Counted from the stretch's first letter, positions 8,541-19,523 are shown. The stretch is DNA of 64,000 bases from Thalassospira indica (GCF_003403095.1 NZ_CP031555.1:4156001-4220000), one strand, 5' to 3'. The notes: generated by a model from the letters alone, not told the origin. Made by a program: numbers and translations.

Positions 8541-11500
8541 TTAGCTGGTGAAGTCGAGCTCGGTCTGTTCTTTCTTGGAATAGACTTCTGCCTGATGCAG
8601 GTCGACCGATACCAGCGAGGACACGCCGCGTTCGGCCATGGTCACACCAAACAGGCGGTTCATGCGGGCCATGGTCATACGGTGGTGGGTGATGACCAGG
8701 AAGCGGGTATTGGCATGACGGCCGATCGCTTCCAGCAACTTGCAGAAACGGTCGACGTTGGCGTCATCCAGCGGTGCGTCAACCTCGTCAAGGACGCAGA
8801 TAGGCGCCGGGTTGGTCAGGAAGACCGCAAACAGCAATGCAACAGCCGTCAGAGCCTGTTCGCCCCCTGACAGAAGTGACAAATGCTGAAGCTTTTTGCC
8901 TGGCGGCGATGCCATGATTTCAAGCCCGGCTTCAAGCGGATCATCCGCATCGGTCAGCATCAGATGCGCGCCACCGCCACCAAACAGACGGACAAACAGT
9001 TGCTGGAAATGCTTGTCCACCTCATCAAAGGCCGCCTTCAAACGAGCACGGGCTTCGCGGTTGAGCTGATTGATGCCATTGCGCAGTTTTTCAATGGCAG
9101 CAATCAAATCATCGCGTTCGGACACCATGGTGTCTTTCTGTTCCTGCATCTCGGCCAGTTCGACCTCGGCACGCAAGTTAACCGCACCAAGATTTTCGCG
9201 TTCGCGGGTCTGGCGTTGCAGGCGGGCTTCGATGTCGCCTTCGCTTGGCAAATCCTTGGTCAGATCAATCTGGCCCAGTTCAACCAACTGATCTGGGGTC
9301 GCGTTAACACGTTCGCGGATACGTTCGATCAAATCGCGGCGATGCTGTTCGGCTTGCTCAAGCAGCGCTTCACAGCGCACACGACCTTCGCGGGCCTCGG
9401 CCAGTTTCTGTTCGGCTTCGCGCAGGTTGATATCCGCTTCGCGCTGGGCATTTTCGGCACGCTGCAATTCATCAGCGGCATCCTTGCGGGTCTGATCGGA
9501 AAGCTCAATCCGGTCTGACAGAACCGCGCGGCGTTCTTCGATCTCTTCGGGCTTGAGTTCAAGCTCCTCGATCTCCATGCGTGCTTCTTCCTGGCGTTCG
9601 CGCAATTCGGCGACCCGCTCGCCAGCCCCCGAAGCACGTTCGTTCCAGCTGGCAATTTCGTTTTCAACGAATTCAAGGCGCTTGCGGCGGCCTGACATGG
9701 TGCTTTGCATGCGTTCAAGCTGGCTGCGGGCTTCCATATGGTCCGCACGCGCATCGGCCAGATTGGCGCGTTTTTCGATCAGCTCGGCCTTGATTTCCAT
9801 CAGGCCCTCGCTGCTTTCCTCTGGCAGGGCGGCGAGTTCTTCCTGTTCGGCAATCAGTTCATCAAGGTCCTGCTTGGCGCGCTTTTCGGCCTCTTCGGCG
9901 TTCTGAAGGCGGCTTTCGATTGCGCTGGCATCACGTTTGATATTGGCGATTTCCTCGCGGGCGGATGATGCGGTGTTTTCGGCATCGCGGACCGCACGGT
10001 GTGCTTCCTGCTCGGCAGTGCGGGCCGCTTCAATTTCTTCATCCAGCCGTTCGACATTTTCACTGGCAATCTCGGCCCGCTCGGTTGCGGCCTCGACCAC
10101 TGCGTCGGCTTCTTCCAGTTCGCCACGCAATTCTTCAAGGCGGTTACGCTGACGCAACCGCACTGCTGCAGGCAATTCAGCACCCGCCAGAATGCGGTAG
10201 CCATCCCACCGCCAAAGCGCACCTTCACGTGAAACAAGGCGCTGACCGACCTTGAGGTTTTTGGCAAGGAAGTTACCGGTTGCTTCGTCTTCAACAATGC
10301 CGATCTGCCACAGACGGCGGTTCAAAAGGGCAGGTGCCTCGACATATTTGGCAAGCGCACTGACGCCATCGGGCAGTGCGGGGTCATCAGTAGCCGGATC
10401 AATGGTTGCCCAATGCATGGCCGCATCGGTTGAATCCGGTGCATCGAGGTCTTCACCAAGGGCCGCGGCCATCGCAAGCTCAAACCCGCCTTTTACCGTG
10501 ATGTGTTCGATCACCCCGGGATACTTGTCATCGTCACCACCGCGCAAAAGACTTTCAAGCGCTTCGATCTCGGCCGTCAGGCGCGCCTTGCGGCTTTCGA
10601 CATCGCGCAGCGCATCACGCGCATCACTTTCGGCAGTTTTCAGGCCATCTTCCCGATCACGCATTTCGGCCAAGCGCATCTCTGCCTCTTCAACGGCCAT
10701 TTTGCGCTGTTCGACAAGTTCCTCGCACTCTTCAAGATGCATGCTTGCTTCTTCAAGGGCCTCGGAAAAGTCAGCTTCAATACGGATATCGTCAAGCTTG
10801 GCGACGGCTTCGTCATGGCGTTCGGTCAAACGCGCACGACGGGCATTCAGTTCGCTTAAACGCTGTTGTACCGATTTAAGGCGCGCCTCTTCCTCAGCGA
10901 CCTTGTTGGTCATTTGATCAACGTCGGCTTCAAGTTCTTCGACGCGAAGGGCCTTTTCGGATGCCATTTCGCGAGCTTCATCAAGGGCGTCATCTTCGCC
11001 GCCTTGGGCCTCGCGGAGTTCTTCACGCTCGTTCTTGAGTTTTTCAAGCGCGCCCTGTGCATCACTTGCCAGCTCCGCCTCACGTGTGAGGTCGGCATCA
11101 ATTTGCTGGATACGCCCACGCAATTGGCTCATTTGCGTTTCGATCTGCGCCTTGTCCTTATCAAGGCCTTCTCGCTCGATCAAAAGACGCTGCAGGGCGG
11201 CGGCGGCCTCGGCCTCTTTTTTGCGAAGATCGGGCAGGCTTGCCGCAATATGGGCCTGAACCGTGGTGGCCTCGGTCACCGATGAAGTCAGATCACGTAC
11301 TGCACTTTCGCCAGCGACCAGCAACTCGCGCGCGTCTGACTGACGTTTCGCGGCTTCGGTCCAGCGGATATGGAACAACAGGGCCTCGGTCTCGCGGACA
11401 CTTTCAGAAAGTTTGCGATAGCGTTCAGCCTGTCGTGCCTGTTTCTGCAGGGAGGCGATCTGACCGTCAAGCTGAACCAAGACGTCTTCAAGACGTTCCA

Positions 11501-12074
11501 TATTCTGTTCGGCGTTCTTAAGGCGCAGCTCGGCCTCATGACGGCGTGAATGCAGGCCGGTAATGCCCGCTGCCTCTTCAAGGATCAAACGACGCTGGAT
11601 CGGTTTGGCGCCAATCAGCGCGCCAATCTTGCCCTGAGACACCATCGCATTTGATCGCGCACCTGTCGCGGCATCAGCAAACAGCAATTGCACATCACGG
11701 GCGCGCACATCCTTACCATTCACGCGATAGTTTGACCCACCGCCGCGTTCGATGCGGCGTGTGACTTCAAGCATGTCAAAGTCATTGAACATCGCGGGCG
11801 CCTTGCGCTCGCTGTTATCAAGGGTGACGGATACTTCGGCGACGTTGCGCGCCGGGCGCGACGATGTGCCGCCAAAAATGACGTCGGACATGTCGGACCC
11901 ACGCATCTGCTTGGCCGATGTTTCCCCCATCACCCAACGCAGTGCTTCAACAAGATTGGATTTGCCACAGCCGTTCGGGCCGACAACACCGGTCAGCCCG
12001 TCTTCAACCAATAAATCTGTTGAATCGACGAAGGATTTGAACCCCGTCAGCTTTAGCGATTTAAACTGGACCAA
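8541..12074 (-). CDS. smc: Chromosome segregation protein SMC
   Basis: An 1177-aa structural maintenance of chromosomes ATPase, which with ScpA/ScpB compacts and resolves replicated chromosomes. Walker A is GPNGCGKSN at residues 32-40. Two very long Glu/Arg/Ala coiled coils flank a hinge in the middle third (near YPGVIEHITVKGGFELAMA). The C-terminal head has the ABC signature LSGGEQALTAVALLF and Walker B ICVLDEVDAPLDD. Length is normal. Upstream on the same strand are the DsbA-like and DUF721 genes, an order common in Alphaproteobacteria. The antisense strand has long open frames caused by codon bias; I do not regard them as genes. Confidence 0.98.
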   Translation of the reverse strand: MVQFKSLKLTGFKSFVDSTDLLVEDGLTGVVGPNGCGKSNLVEALRWVMGETSAKQMRGSDMSDVIFGGTSSRPARNVAEVSVTLDNSERKAPAMFNDFDMLEVTRRIERGGGSNYRVNGKDVRARDVQLLFADAATGARSNAMVSQGKIGALIGAKPIQRRLILEEAAGITGLHSRRHEAELRLKNAEQNMERLEDVLVQLDGQIASLQKQARQAERYRKLSESVRETEALLFHIRWTEAAKRQSDARELLVAGESAVRDLTSSVTEATTVQAHIAASLPDLRKKEAEAAAALQRLLIEREGLDKDKAQIETQMSQLRGRIQQIDADLTREAELASDAQGALEKLKNEREELREAQGGEDDALDEAREMASEKALRVEELEADVDQMTNKVAEEEARLKSVQQRLSELNARRARLTERHDEAVAKLDDIRIEADFSEALEEASMHLEECEELVEQRKMAVEEAEMRLAEMRDREDGLKTAESDARDALRDVESRKARLTAEIEALESLLRGGDDDKYPGVIEHITVKGGFELAMAAALGEDLDAPDSTDAAMHWATIDPATDDPALPDGVSALAKYVEAPALLNRRLWQIGIVEDEATGNFLAKNLKVGQRLVSREGALWRWDGYRILAGAELPAAVRLRQRNRLEELRGELEEADAVVEAATERAEIASENVERLDEEIEAARTAEQEAHRAVRDAENTASSAREEIANIKRDASAIESRLQNAEEAEKRAKQDLDELIAEQEELAALPEESSEGLMEIKAELIEKRANLADARADHMEARSQLERMQSTMSGRRKRLEFVENEIASWNERASGAGERVAELRERQEEARMEIEELELKPEEIEERRAVLSDRIELSDQTRKDAADELQRAENAQREADINLREAEQKLAEAREGRVRCEALLEQAEQHRRDLIERIRERVNATPDQLVELGQIDLTKDLPSEGDIEARLQRQTRERENLGAVNLRAEVELAEMQEQKDTMVSERDDLIAAIEKLRNGINQLNREARARLKAAFDEVDKHFQQLFVRLFGGGGAHLMLTDADDPLEAGLEIMASPPGKKLQHLSLLSGGEQALTAVALLFAVFLTNPAPICVLDEVDAPLDDANVDRFCKLLEAIGRHANTRFLVITHHRMTMARMNRLFGVTMAERGVSSLVSVDLHQAEVYSKKEQTELDFTS

Positions 12075-12147
12075 TCATGTCCCCCGGTCCGACCCTGTCC
12101 CTTGTTGCCGAACACCGCACATGCAGTGTCCGGCAGAATTGTTTTAT

Positions 12148-12744
12148 TTAGTCGATCAGGTCTTCGACTTTATCGATAAAGAATTCCGCATCACGCGAAC
12201 CGGCAATCGTGTCGCCATCAAGGATGAAACTCGGCGTCGAATTGACGTTGTGTTCCTGTTCACCCTTCATACGCGATGCAACGATCCCATCAATCAGCTC
12301 CTGGTCTGCCATGCAGGCATCGACAGCATCACCGGTCATCCCGGCAAAGCGAACCACTTCCTTGATGCTGGCAATCGGATCGTCGGAACGTGCCCAGGTC
12401 ATCTGGGATTTGAACAGCATGCCAAGCACACCGAAATAACGATCTTCACCCGCGCACTGTGCGATTGCCGCCGCACGCAGCGCAACACCATCCAGCGGAT
12501 AGTCGCGGAAAATCAGTTTCAGTTTGCCGGTATCAATCAGCTTTTCCTTGATCTCAGGCAGAACTTCGGTGTGGAAGGCCGCACAATGCGGGCAGGTCAA
12601 AGATGCATATTCAATCATCGTGACCGGCGCATTTTCGTCGCCCAGCACATGTTCTTTCCATTCAACTGCCTGTGCCTGTTGGGTGCTTGCGACCCCAACC
12701 ATCATCAAAAACGCACAAGCAAGAAACTTAACTGCCTTTAGCAA
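12148..12744 (-). CDS. DsbA-family periplasmic thiol oxidoreductase
   Basis: A 198-aa exported thioredoxin-fold protein. A Sec signal peptide (MLKAVKFLACAFLMMVGVA, cleavage near AQA-VEW) is followed by a DsbA-type domain with active site CPHC at residues 51-54 and the cis-Pro region VNSTPSFILDG. The alpha-helical insertion expected of DsbA proteins lies between them. Related proteins oxidise or isomerise disulfides in the periplasm, and some act as DsbA2/ScsC-like or BdbD-like factors; sequence alone does not decide. It lies 73 bp upstream of smc in the same direction, a conserved neighbour with no obvious functional tie. Confidence 0.92.
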   Translation of the reverse strand: MLKAVKFLACAFLMMVGVASTQQAQAVEWKEHVLGDENAPVTMIEYASLTCPHCAAFHTEVLPEIKEKLIDTGKLKLIFRDYPLDGVALRAAAIAQCAGEDRYFGVLGMLFKSQMTWARSDDPIASIKEVVRFAGMTGDAVDACMADQELIDGIVASRMKGEQEHNVNSTPSFILDGDTIAGSRDAEFFIDKVEDLID

Positions 12745-12976
12745 GGAAACCTCCGTTAAAACAAAGTTTTGTGATTACAAGCCTGTTGCTGCGTGCGAGT
12801 CAACACACCCCCGAAAACGGCTATGCCACCAACGAGTCGCCAAAGTGGTGCGCAATTGCGGCAACTCCGTGATCGTTCATTTCATGAAACTGATTCGATT
12901 ATCGACGACGCGCAAGACAACAGATCGTGACCGCAGGGCAAGTTATCAAATGCCCACGGTTACGGTCGCGCAGGCG

Positions 12977-13588
12977 TTATTTCTTGCCTGTTTTGGGACG
13001 CAAACCGCCGCTTGCACCGGCGATGTGACGACCAAGGCGGGTCAGAACTTCGCGAAGATGCGGATCTTCGATCTTTTCGAGGTCGGCCTGACTGGTTGGG
13101 CTGATGTCGGCCTCGGGCACGTCGGTCGGGCGGTGAACGGTCCGTTCGGGCCTTGAAATATCGCCCTGAAGCATCGTGATCTTGTTGATCGCACGATAGC
13201 CAAAATAACTGTTCACCCGTTCGATGATCTGCGGCATGCGGTGTTGCAGCTCAAGGGCGACCGGCCCGACAACCCGGATCAGCAACGTACCACCGGCCAT
13301 GCTTTCCTTGGGCGGCGGGCTGTATTTCAGCGGCATGGTATATTGTTCAAGATCACGTCCGACGATCTCGGCCCAATGCAGGATGATTTCCGTTTGGAAA
13401 AAGCCGCGCTTGCGCACCAGCGGTCGGGTCAGGTTGCCAACAAGGGGGGCAACATTACGCAGGCCCATCCGACGTTCCCAGCTGCCCAGCGGGACAAAGC
13501 CCTGCTTCTTTTTGGGCGCAACGGATTTGGATGGCTGATCCATCACCGAGCCACTTTTCGTACCAACACTATCTTTTTTCTTGCTCAC
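12977..13588 (-). CDS. DUF721 (DciA-like) domain protein
   Basis: About 203 aa with a central DUF721 domain (FQTEIILHWAEIVGRDLEQYTMPLK, then GGTLLIRVVGPVALELQHRMPQIIERVN). DUF721 includes DciA, the loader of the replicative helicase in bacteria lacking DnaC; whether this copy has that role is inference. The tails are low-complexity and charged. I prefer the GTG at 13588 (VSKKKDS), which has AAAGAAG upstream; an ATG at 13651 in the same frame would leave only 14 bp to the divergent mutY start. It is the first gene of the minus-strand series DUF721 - DsbA - smc. Confidence 0.85.
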   Translation of the reverse strand: MSKKKDSVGTKSGSVMDQPSKSVAPKKKQGFVPLGSWERRMGLRNVAPLVGNLTRPLVRKRGFFQTEIILHWAEIVGRDLEQYTMPLKYSPPPKESMAGGTLLIRVVGPVALELQHRMPQIIERVNSYFGYRAINKITMLQGDISRPERTVHRPTDVPEADISPTSQADLEKIEDPHLREVLTRLGRHIAGASGGLRPKTGKK

Positions 13589-13665
13589 GCCCGCTTCTTT
13601 CGTAGGGTCTGCATACCTTCGGACCAAAACTCTGCGTCCGCAAAACAACATAACACGGGATCGAC

Positions 13666-14745
13666 GTGCATTTCACCCATCAGGATACCCAACGCCTAGC
13701 AGCAAGCATGCTGGAGTGGTACGACCGCCATCACCGCACCCTGCCCTGGCGATCAGAACCAGGCGATACGCCAGATCCCTATCATGTCTGGCTCAGCGAA
13801 ATCATGCTGCAACAAACCACTGTGCAAACGGTGGGACCGTATTTTGCTGCGTTCTTGAAACGCTGGCCAACCGTGACCGACCTTGCCAATGCCGAACTTG
13901 ATGACGTTTTGCATGCCTGGCAGGGGCTGGGATATTACGCACGGGCGCGCAACCTGCACAAATGCGCCAAGGTTGTCGCATCGGAATATGACGGCGTTTT
14001 CCCCGATACCGAGGAAGGGTTGCTGAAACTGCCGGGTATCGGCCCCTATACCGCCTGCGCAGTTGCCGCCATTGCCTTTAACCGCCATGCAAGCCCGGTG
14101 GATGGCAATATCGAACGGGTGATTTCACGCCTGTTTGCGCTGGAAACGCCGTTGCCCGACGTCAAACCGGAAATCAAGGAAAAGTCGGCTGCCCTGACCC
14201 CATCCGACCGCCCCGGCGATTATGCCCAGGCATTGATGGATCTGGGGGCGACGGTCTGCACACCGCGCAATCCCGCGTGCGGCATTTGCCCATGGCAGGC
14301 CGATTGCGAGGGTCGCAAATCAGGCATCGCGCCCGACCTTCCCAAGAAACGCAAAAAGGACCCCAAACCAACCCGGGTTGGTTATGCGTTTTGGATCCGG
14401 CGCGAAGATGATGGCCGCATTCTGGTGCGCCGCCGCCCGGAAAAGGGACTGCTGGGTGGTTTGTATGAAGTGCCCGGTAGTGACTGGCGGGCAATTGAGG
14501 CGCCCGATGATGTGATGTTGTCCGAGGCACCGGTTTCCGCCAATTGGTCGGAACTTGACGGTACGGTCGGCCATACCTTCACGCATTTTCATCTAAATGT
14601 CAGCGTGTTGGCCACGACCCTGCCCGCTGATCATGCCGATAAACTTGAAGGTAGCTGGACAACCATTGACGGGCTTTCGGACTTTGCGCTGCCGACCATC
14701 ATGAAAAAGATCGTCCGACATGCCCTGAAATACGGGCCCGCCTGA
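13666..14745 (+). CDS. mutY: A/G-specific adenine glycosylase MutY
   Basis: A 359-aa base-excision repair glycosylase that removes adenine opposite 8-oxoguanine. The catalytic domain contains SEIMLQQTTVQTV (Glu near 45), the helix-hairpin-helix LPGIGPYTACAVAAIAF, and the Asp-containing SPVDGNIERV. Four cysteines with C-X6-C-X2-C-X5-C spacing (CTPRNPACGICPWQADC) bind a 4Fe-4S cluster. The C-terminal NUDIX-like domain that reads 8-oxoG spans roughly residues 240-355. The first start in frame is GTG at 13666; an internal Met at residue 15 also precedes the conserved core, so the exact start is open. It is divergent from the DUF721 gene. Confidence 0.96.
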   Translation: MHFTHQDTQRLAASMLEWYDRHHRTLPWRSEPGDTPDPYHVWLSEIMLQQTTVQTVGPYFAAFLKRWPTVTDLANAELDDVLHAWQGLGYYARARNLHKCAKVVASEYDGVFPDTEEGLLKLPGIGPYTACAVAAIAFNRHASPVDGNIERVISRLFALETPLPDVKPEIKEKSAALTPSDRPGDYAQALMDLGATVCTPRNPACGICPWQADCEGRKSGIAPDLPKKRKKDPKPTRVGYAFWIRREDDGRILVRRRPEKGLLGGLYEVPGSDWRAIEAPDDVMLSEAPVSANWSELDGTVGHTFTHFHLNVSVLATTLPADHADKLEGSWTTIDGLSDFALPTIMKKIVRHALKYGPA

Positions 14746-14782
14746 ACTGAATAGCTGTGCCGAATGAGAGCACCGCAATTTA

Positions 14783-14814
14783 AAAAGGCCCGTGGTCGGA
14801 ACCACGGGCCTTTT
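14783..14814. terminator. Bidirectional intrinsic terminator after mutY
   Basis: Stem GGCCCGTGGT / ACCACGGGCC with a short loop, flanked by AAAA on the left and TTTT on the right. It separates convergent mutY and the small gene at 14839. Confidence 0.9.
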
Positions 14815-14838
14815 GTTTTTAAACCTCGCGCGGCGCGA

Positions 14839-15060
14839 TCAGGCGTAAATATCGATCACCTGTCCACGGCCCTCTGTCGGGGTCGGGGCTGCCTGCTGCG
14901 ACGTTTCGGTTTCTGCTGCTTGCTCGATCCGCTGTGTCGGCGGTGAATTCAGGTCGTTGTTACCCGTTTCAGCAATTGGCGCGGTTGCCTGCTGAATTTG
15001 TACCGGGTTGGGTGCGTATGCGGCACCCCCTACTGCACCTGCTTGCATATTCTTCTCCAT
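14839..15060 (-). CDS. Small hypothetical protein (73 aa)
   Basis: A Gln/Ala/Thr/Pro-rich protein with no hydrophobic segment, probably disordered. It ends in GRGQVIDIYA, a short conserved-looking tail resembling the 'RG-x-x-[VL]DI' ends of other small alphaproteobacterial proteins. AAGGATAG lies just before the first ATG; a second ATG four codons later has GGAG before it, so both starts are usable. The good ribosome site and placement between terminators at 14783 and 15119 support a real gene. No function can be assigned. Confidence 0.6.
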   Translation of the reverse strand: MEKNMQAGAVGGAAYAPNPVQIQQATAPIAETGNNDLNSPPTQRIEQAAETETSQQAAPTPTEGRGQVIDIYA

Positions 15061-15118
15061 CTATCCTTGCGGATAAGTTTGATGATCGGAATATAGCAAG
15101 AATTTTGCCCAAAAGCAA

Positions 15119-15147
15119 AACCGGCGGGTTTTGCAACCACGCCGGTT
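15119..15147 (-). terminator. Intrinsic terminator downstream of ccrM
   Basis: Stem AACCGGCG / CGCCGGTT with a 13-nt loop; on the minus strand it is followed by TTGCTTTT. It lies about 40 bp after the ccrM stop and upstream of the small gene. Confidence 0.7.
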
Positions 15148-15189
15148 CTTTTAGGCATCAAGAGTTTAGCCGTTGGTTTGCGGCTTGGA

Positions 15190-16428
<1,239 letters not shown>

Positions 16429-16767
16429 CGCTATGCCCGAAAAACCGGAAGATTTTGCCCCTGCTACCGCATGATCATAAATGCGGTTGATGCAGCCCGG
16501 ACTCGGGTATCGGGCCTGCGCGAAACAGCACCAATCGGCACCGGAATATCCACCGATCACCTTTTGGCTGCGCAGAAACGCGCCATTTGCACGCGTTAAT
16601 TCACCCCAAACCCCGTGCATTCCCAAATACTTACACCAAAGAGTGGAAAACTGACCATTTGGACAGAAGGTGCTTTGCCTCTTTTGTGATCGCGTATACA
16701 ATCTGCCCACAATCTATGCAAAAGGTTGAGTTTCGCATAACGGCAATAAATCCGCAGGGGGACAAAA
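16429..16767. other. Non-coding interval between ccrM and the BMP transporter gene
   Basis: About 340 bp with no convincing gene in any frame. It must hold the promoter for the BMP binding-protein gene, but I see no clear -35/-10 pair. A run CAGGGGGACAAAA just before 16768 gives that gene a strong ribosome site. Confidence 0.5.
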
Positions 16768-17775
16768 ATGAAGTCTGGTACTTTCCGCCTATCGCGTCGT
16801 GCCATGCTGTCGGCCATCGCTGGCGCAGCCGCCGTCGTATCGTTCGGCTTTGGCGCACCGGCCGAGGCCGCCGATCCGCTCAAGGTTTCGGCAATCTACA
16901 CCGTTCCGGTCGAACAGCAGTGGGTATCGCGCATTCACAAGGCGCTTAATGCCGCCGAAGAACGCGGCGATATTTCCTATGAATTTTCCGAAAACGTCGC
17001 CAACACCGACTATGAGCGCGTCATGCGCGAATATGCCGAAAACGGTTCCGACCTGATCGTGGGTGAAGTATTCGGCGTTGAACGTGCAGCGCGCAAGGTT
17101 GCGGCTGATTATCCGGAAACCGCGTTCCTGATGGGGTCAAGCTTTGCACCGGACGGGGAAAACTTCTCGGTCTTTGATAACTTCATCCATGAGCCGAGCT
17201 ACCTTGTCGGCATGGCGGCTGGCAAGGCGACCAAAACCAACAAGATCGGCATGGTTGGCGGTTTTGCCATCCCGGAAGTGAACCGTCTGATGCATGCCTT
17301 CATGGCGGGTGCCAAATCTGTCAATCCGGATGTCGAGTTCATGGTGACCTTCATCAACAGCTGGTATGACCCGCCCAAGGCCAAAGAAGCAGCCTTTGCC
17401 ATGATCGATAATGGCGCGGACATCATGTATGCCGAACGCTTTGGCGTTTCCGATGCCGCCAAGGAACGCGGCATTCTGGCCGTTGGCAACGTGATCGACA
17501 CCGCGGCTGATTATCCGGGCACCATCCTGGGTTCGGCACTTTGGCACATGGAAGCCACCATTGACCACGCCATCGAGGCTGTCAAAGCCGGTGAATTCAA
17601 GGCCGAAGATTACGGCAAGTTCAGCTACATGGAATATGGCGGCGGTTCTGTCGTTCTCGATCCGGCCCTGCTGCCGGACGGTACGGTTGAAGAAGTCGAA
17701 GCCAAACAGGCTGAAATCCTTGATGGGTCCTTCACGGTCGACGTAAACGACGAAGAACCGAAATCATCAATGTAA
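16768..17775 (+). CDS. BMP-family ABC transporter substrate-binding protein
   Basis: A 335-aa exported lipoprotein-like or soluble binding protein of the BmpA/Med (PnrA) family, which binds purine nucleosides or related bases. The N-terminus FRLSRRAMLSAIAGAAAVV carries a twin-arginine pair followed by a hydrophobic stretch and cleavage near AEA-ADP, so Tat export is possible. No lipobox Cys is visible. The core includes GEVFGVERAARKVAADYP and MVGGFAIPEVNRLMHAFMAG, typical of the family. A strong GGGGGAC precedes the ATG. It heads a nucleoside transporter operon (ATPase and two permeases) followed by a cytosine deaminase-like gene. Confidence 0.92.
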   Translation: MKSGTFRLSRRAMLSAIAGAAAVVSFGFGAPAEAADPLKVSAIYTVPVEQQWVSRIHKALNAAEERGDISYEFSENVANTDYERVMREYAENGSDLIVGEVFGVERAARKVAADYPETAFLMGSSFAPDGENFSVFDNFIHEPSYLVGMAAGKATKTNKIGMVGGFAIPEVNRLMHAFMAGAKSVNPDVEFMVTFINSWYDPPKAKEAAFAMIDNGADIMYAERFGVSDAAKERGILAVGNVIDTAADYPGTILGSALWHMEATIDHAIEAVKAGEFKAEDYGKFSYMEYGGGSVVLDPALLPDGTVEEVEAKQAEILDGSFTVDVNDEEPKSSM

Positions 17776-17793
17776 GATTTCGCTGAAATCATT

Positions 17794-17826
17794 GGGCAGT
17801 TCGGTTAAACAATCGAACTGCCCTTT
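17794..17826 (+). terminator. Attenuator-like hairpin after the binding-protein gene
   Basis: Perfect 10-bp stem GGGCAGTTCG / CGAACTGCCC with a 10-nt loop followed by TTTG. It lies between the binding-protein gene and the ABC ATPase gene, a common place for a partial terminator that keeps the binding protein in excess. Confidence 0.65.
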
Positions 17827-17906
17827 GTCATTTACGACATGATACCCACCACAAAGCCGCCCACTGCCCCACAGCGTGACGCATAAAAACAAAACGGATT
17901 ACCCGA

Positions 17907-19523
17907 ATGTCATCTGCTGCGCACACATCATCCGAAACGTCGCAAGACCTGCTGCTGTCGCTGGCAGGTGTCACCAAAAGATTTGGCCCACTCGTTGCCA
18001 ATAACGCCATCGACCTGACCGTTCACAAGGGCGAAATCGTCGCCCTGCTTGGTGAAAACGGTGCGGGTAAAACCACACTAATGAATATTCTGTTCGGTCA
18101 CTATGTCGCAGACGAAGGCACCGTTACGGTTGCCAGTCGCGATGGTAACCTTGAGCAGCTTGAACCGGGCGCCCCGCAGGCAGCCCTTGATGCCGGGATC
18201 GGCATGGTTCACCAGCATTTCACATTGGCCGAAAACCTGACCGGTCTTGATAACATCGTCCTTGGGACCGAACCGATTTTCAGGCTCCGTCGTGATCGCA
18301 GCAGCGCACGCGCAAAGCTTGGTGAACTGATGGCCGGATCGGGGCTTAACGTCGATCTCGATCAGCCGGTGCACAAATTGACCGTTGGCGAAAAGCAGCG
18401 CGTGGAAATCCTCAAGGCGCTTTACCGCAATGCGCGGCTTTTGGTTCTTGATGAACCCACCGCGGTTCTGACCCCGCAGGAAGCCGACAGCCTGTTTACC
18501 ATCCTGCGCAAGCTTGCCGCAACCGGCCTTGCGGTCATCATCATCGCCCACAAACTGGCCGAGGTTCTTGCTGTTTCGCACCGGATTGCCGTCCTGCGCG
18601 GCGGGGCCAAGGTTGGCGAAATGAAAACCAGCGAAGCGAACCACAAATCCATCGCCGAACTGATGGTCGGTCGCGAAGTTCCCGCCAGCCGCCGTACACC
18701 GCGCGCGCCCGGAAAGCCCGTTATCACACTTGCCGATGTGACGATTGATCGAGGTGATTCCCGCCGGTCCTTGCATGGGGTGAATGTCACCGCGCGCGAA
18801 GGCGAAATTCTTGGCATTGCCGGGGTATCGGGCAATGGACAGGCGGCGCTGGCGCAACTGATCGCCGGGCTTGATAAACCAGATAGCGGCACAGTCGAAA
18901 TATTTGGCGAAAAAGTCACCAAGTTTGACGCCCACACCTTCGCGCAGAACGGCATCGCACGCATCCCCGAAGACCGCCATCACGATGGCATGGTCGGATC
19001 GATGACGGTAACCGAAAACATCGCAATCGAGGATGTTCGAAGCGCGGAATACCAGAAATTCGGCTTCCTTGATTTCGATGCCATCCGCAAACGTGCCGAA
19101 CACGCGATTAACGATTATGACGTGCGTTGCCCCGGCCCGGATGCCCCGGCGCGCCTTTTATCAGGTGGGAATATTCAGAAACTGATCCTCGCGCGTGTCT
19201 TGGAAAAATCACCCAGGCTGATCTTGGCCAATCAGCCGTCGCGCGGCCTTGATGTCGGTGCGCAATCCGAAGTCCATCGCCGCTTGCTGGAAGCCCGTCA
19301 GGGTGGGGCGGCGGTCATTCTGATTTCCGAAGACCTTGATGAACTTCTGACCATTTCCGATCAGATCGCGGTGATCCATGCCGGGCACATAACCCCCGCC
19401 ATGCCAACCGATAGCATTGATCGGTCCGAGCTTGGCCTGATGATGGCTGGCCAAAAAGCCGCCCCGCATGCCCCCGATGCCCCTCCTGCCACGACGACCA
19501 CTAATCCGGGAGAAACGGCATGA
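17907..19523 (+). CDS. BMP-type nucleoside ABC transporter ATP-binding protein (double NBD)
   Basis: A 538-aa protein with two nucleotide-binding domains, as in YufO/NupA and RbsA-type importers. The first has Walker A GENGAGKTT, signature TVGEKQR and Walker B LLVLDEPTA. The second has a degenerate Walker A (GVSGNGQAAL, lacking the GK[ST]) with signature LSGGNIQK and the ANQPSRGLD motif typical of the family. The degeneracy is normal for this transporter class. It overlaps the following permease by 4 bp (ATGA), so the two are probably translationally coupled. Its C-terminus is Pro/Ala/Thr-rich. Confidence 0.95.
   Translation: MSSAAHTSSETSQDLLLSLAGVTKRFGPLVANNAIDLTVHKGEIVALLGENGAGKTTLMNILFGHYVADEGTVTVASRDGNLEQLEPGAPQAALDAGIGMVHQHFTLAENLTGLDNIVLGTEPIFRLRRDRSSARAKLGELMAGSGLNVDLDQPVHKLTVGEKQRVEILKALYRNARLLVLDEPTAVLTPQEADSLFTILRKLAATGLAVIIIAHKLAEVLAVSHRIAVLRGGAKVGEMKTSEANHKSIAELMVGREVPASRRTPRAPGKPVITLADVTIDRGDSRRSLHGVNVTAREGEILGIAGVSGNGQAALAQLIAGLDKPDSGTVEIFGEKVTKFDAHTFAQNGIARIPEDRHHDGMVGSMTVTENIAIEDVRSAEYQKFGFLDFDAIRKRAEHAINDYDVRCPGPDAPARLLSGGNIQKLILARVLEKSPRLILANQPSRGLDVGAQSEVHRRLLEARQGGAAVILISEDLDELLTISDQIAVIHAGHITPAMPTDSIDRSELGLMMAGQKAAPHAPDAPPATTTTNPGETA

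Noticed and set aside
8883-11521. Long open frames on the plus strand opposite smc
   Set aside because: They are antisense to coiled-coil codons with strong GC bias, have no family features or ribosome sites, and overlap one another.
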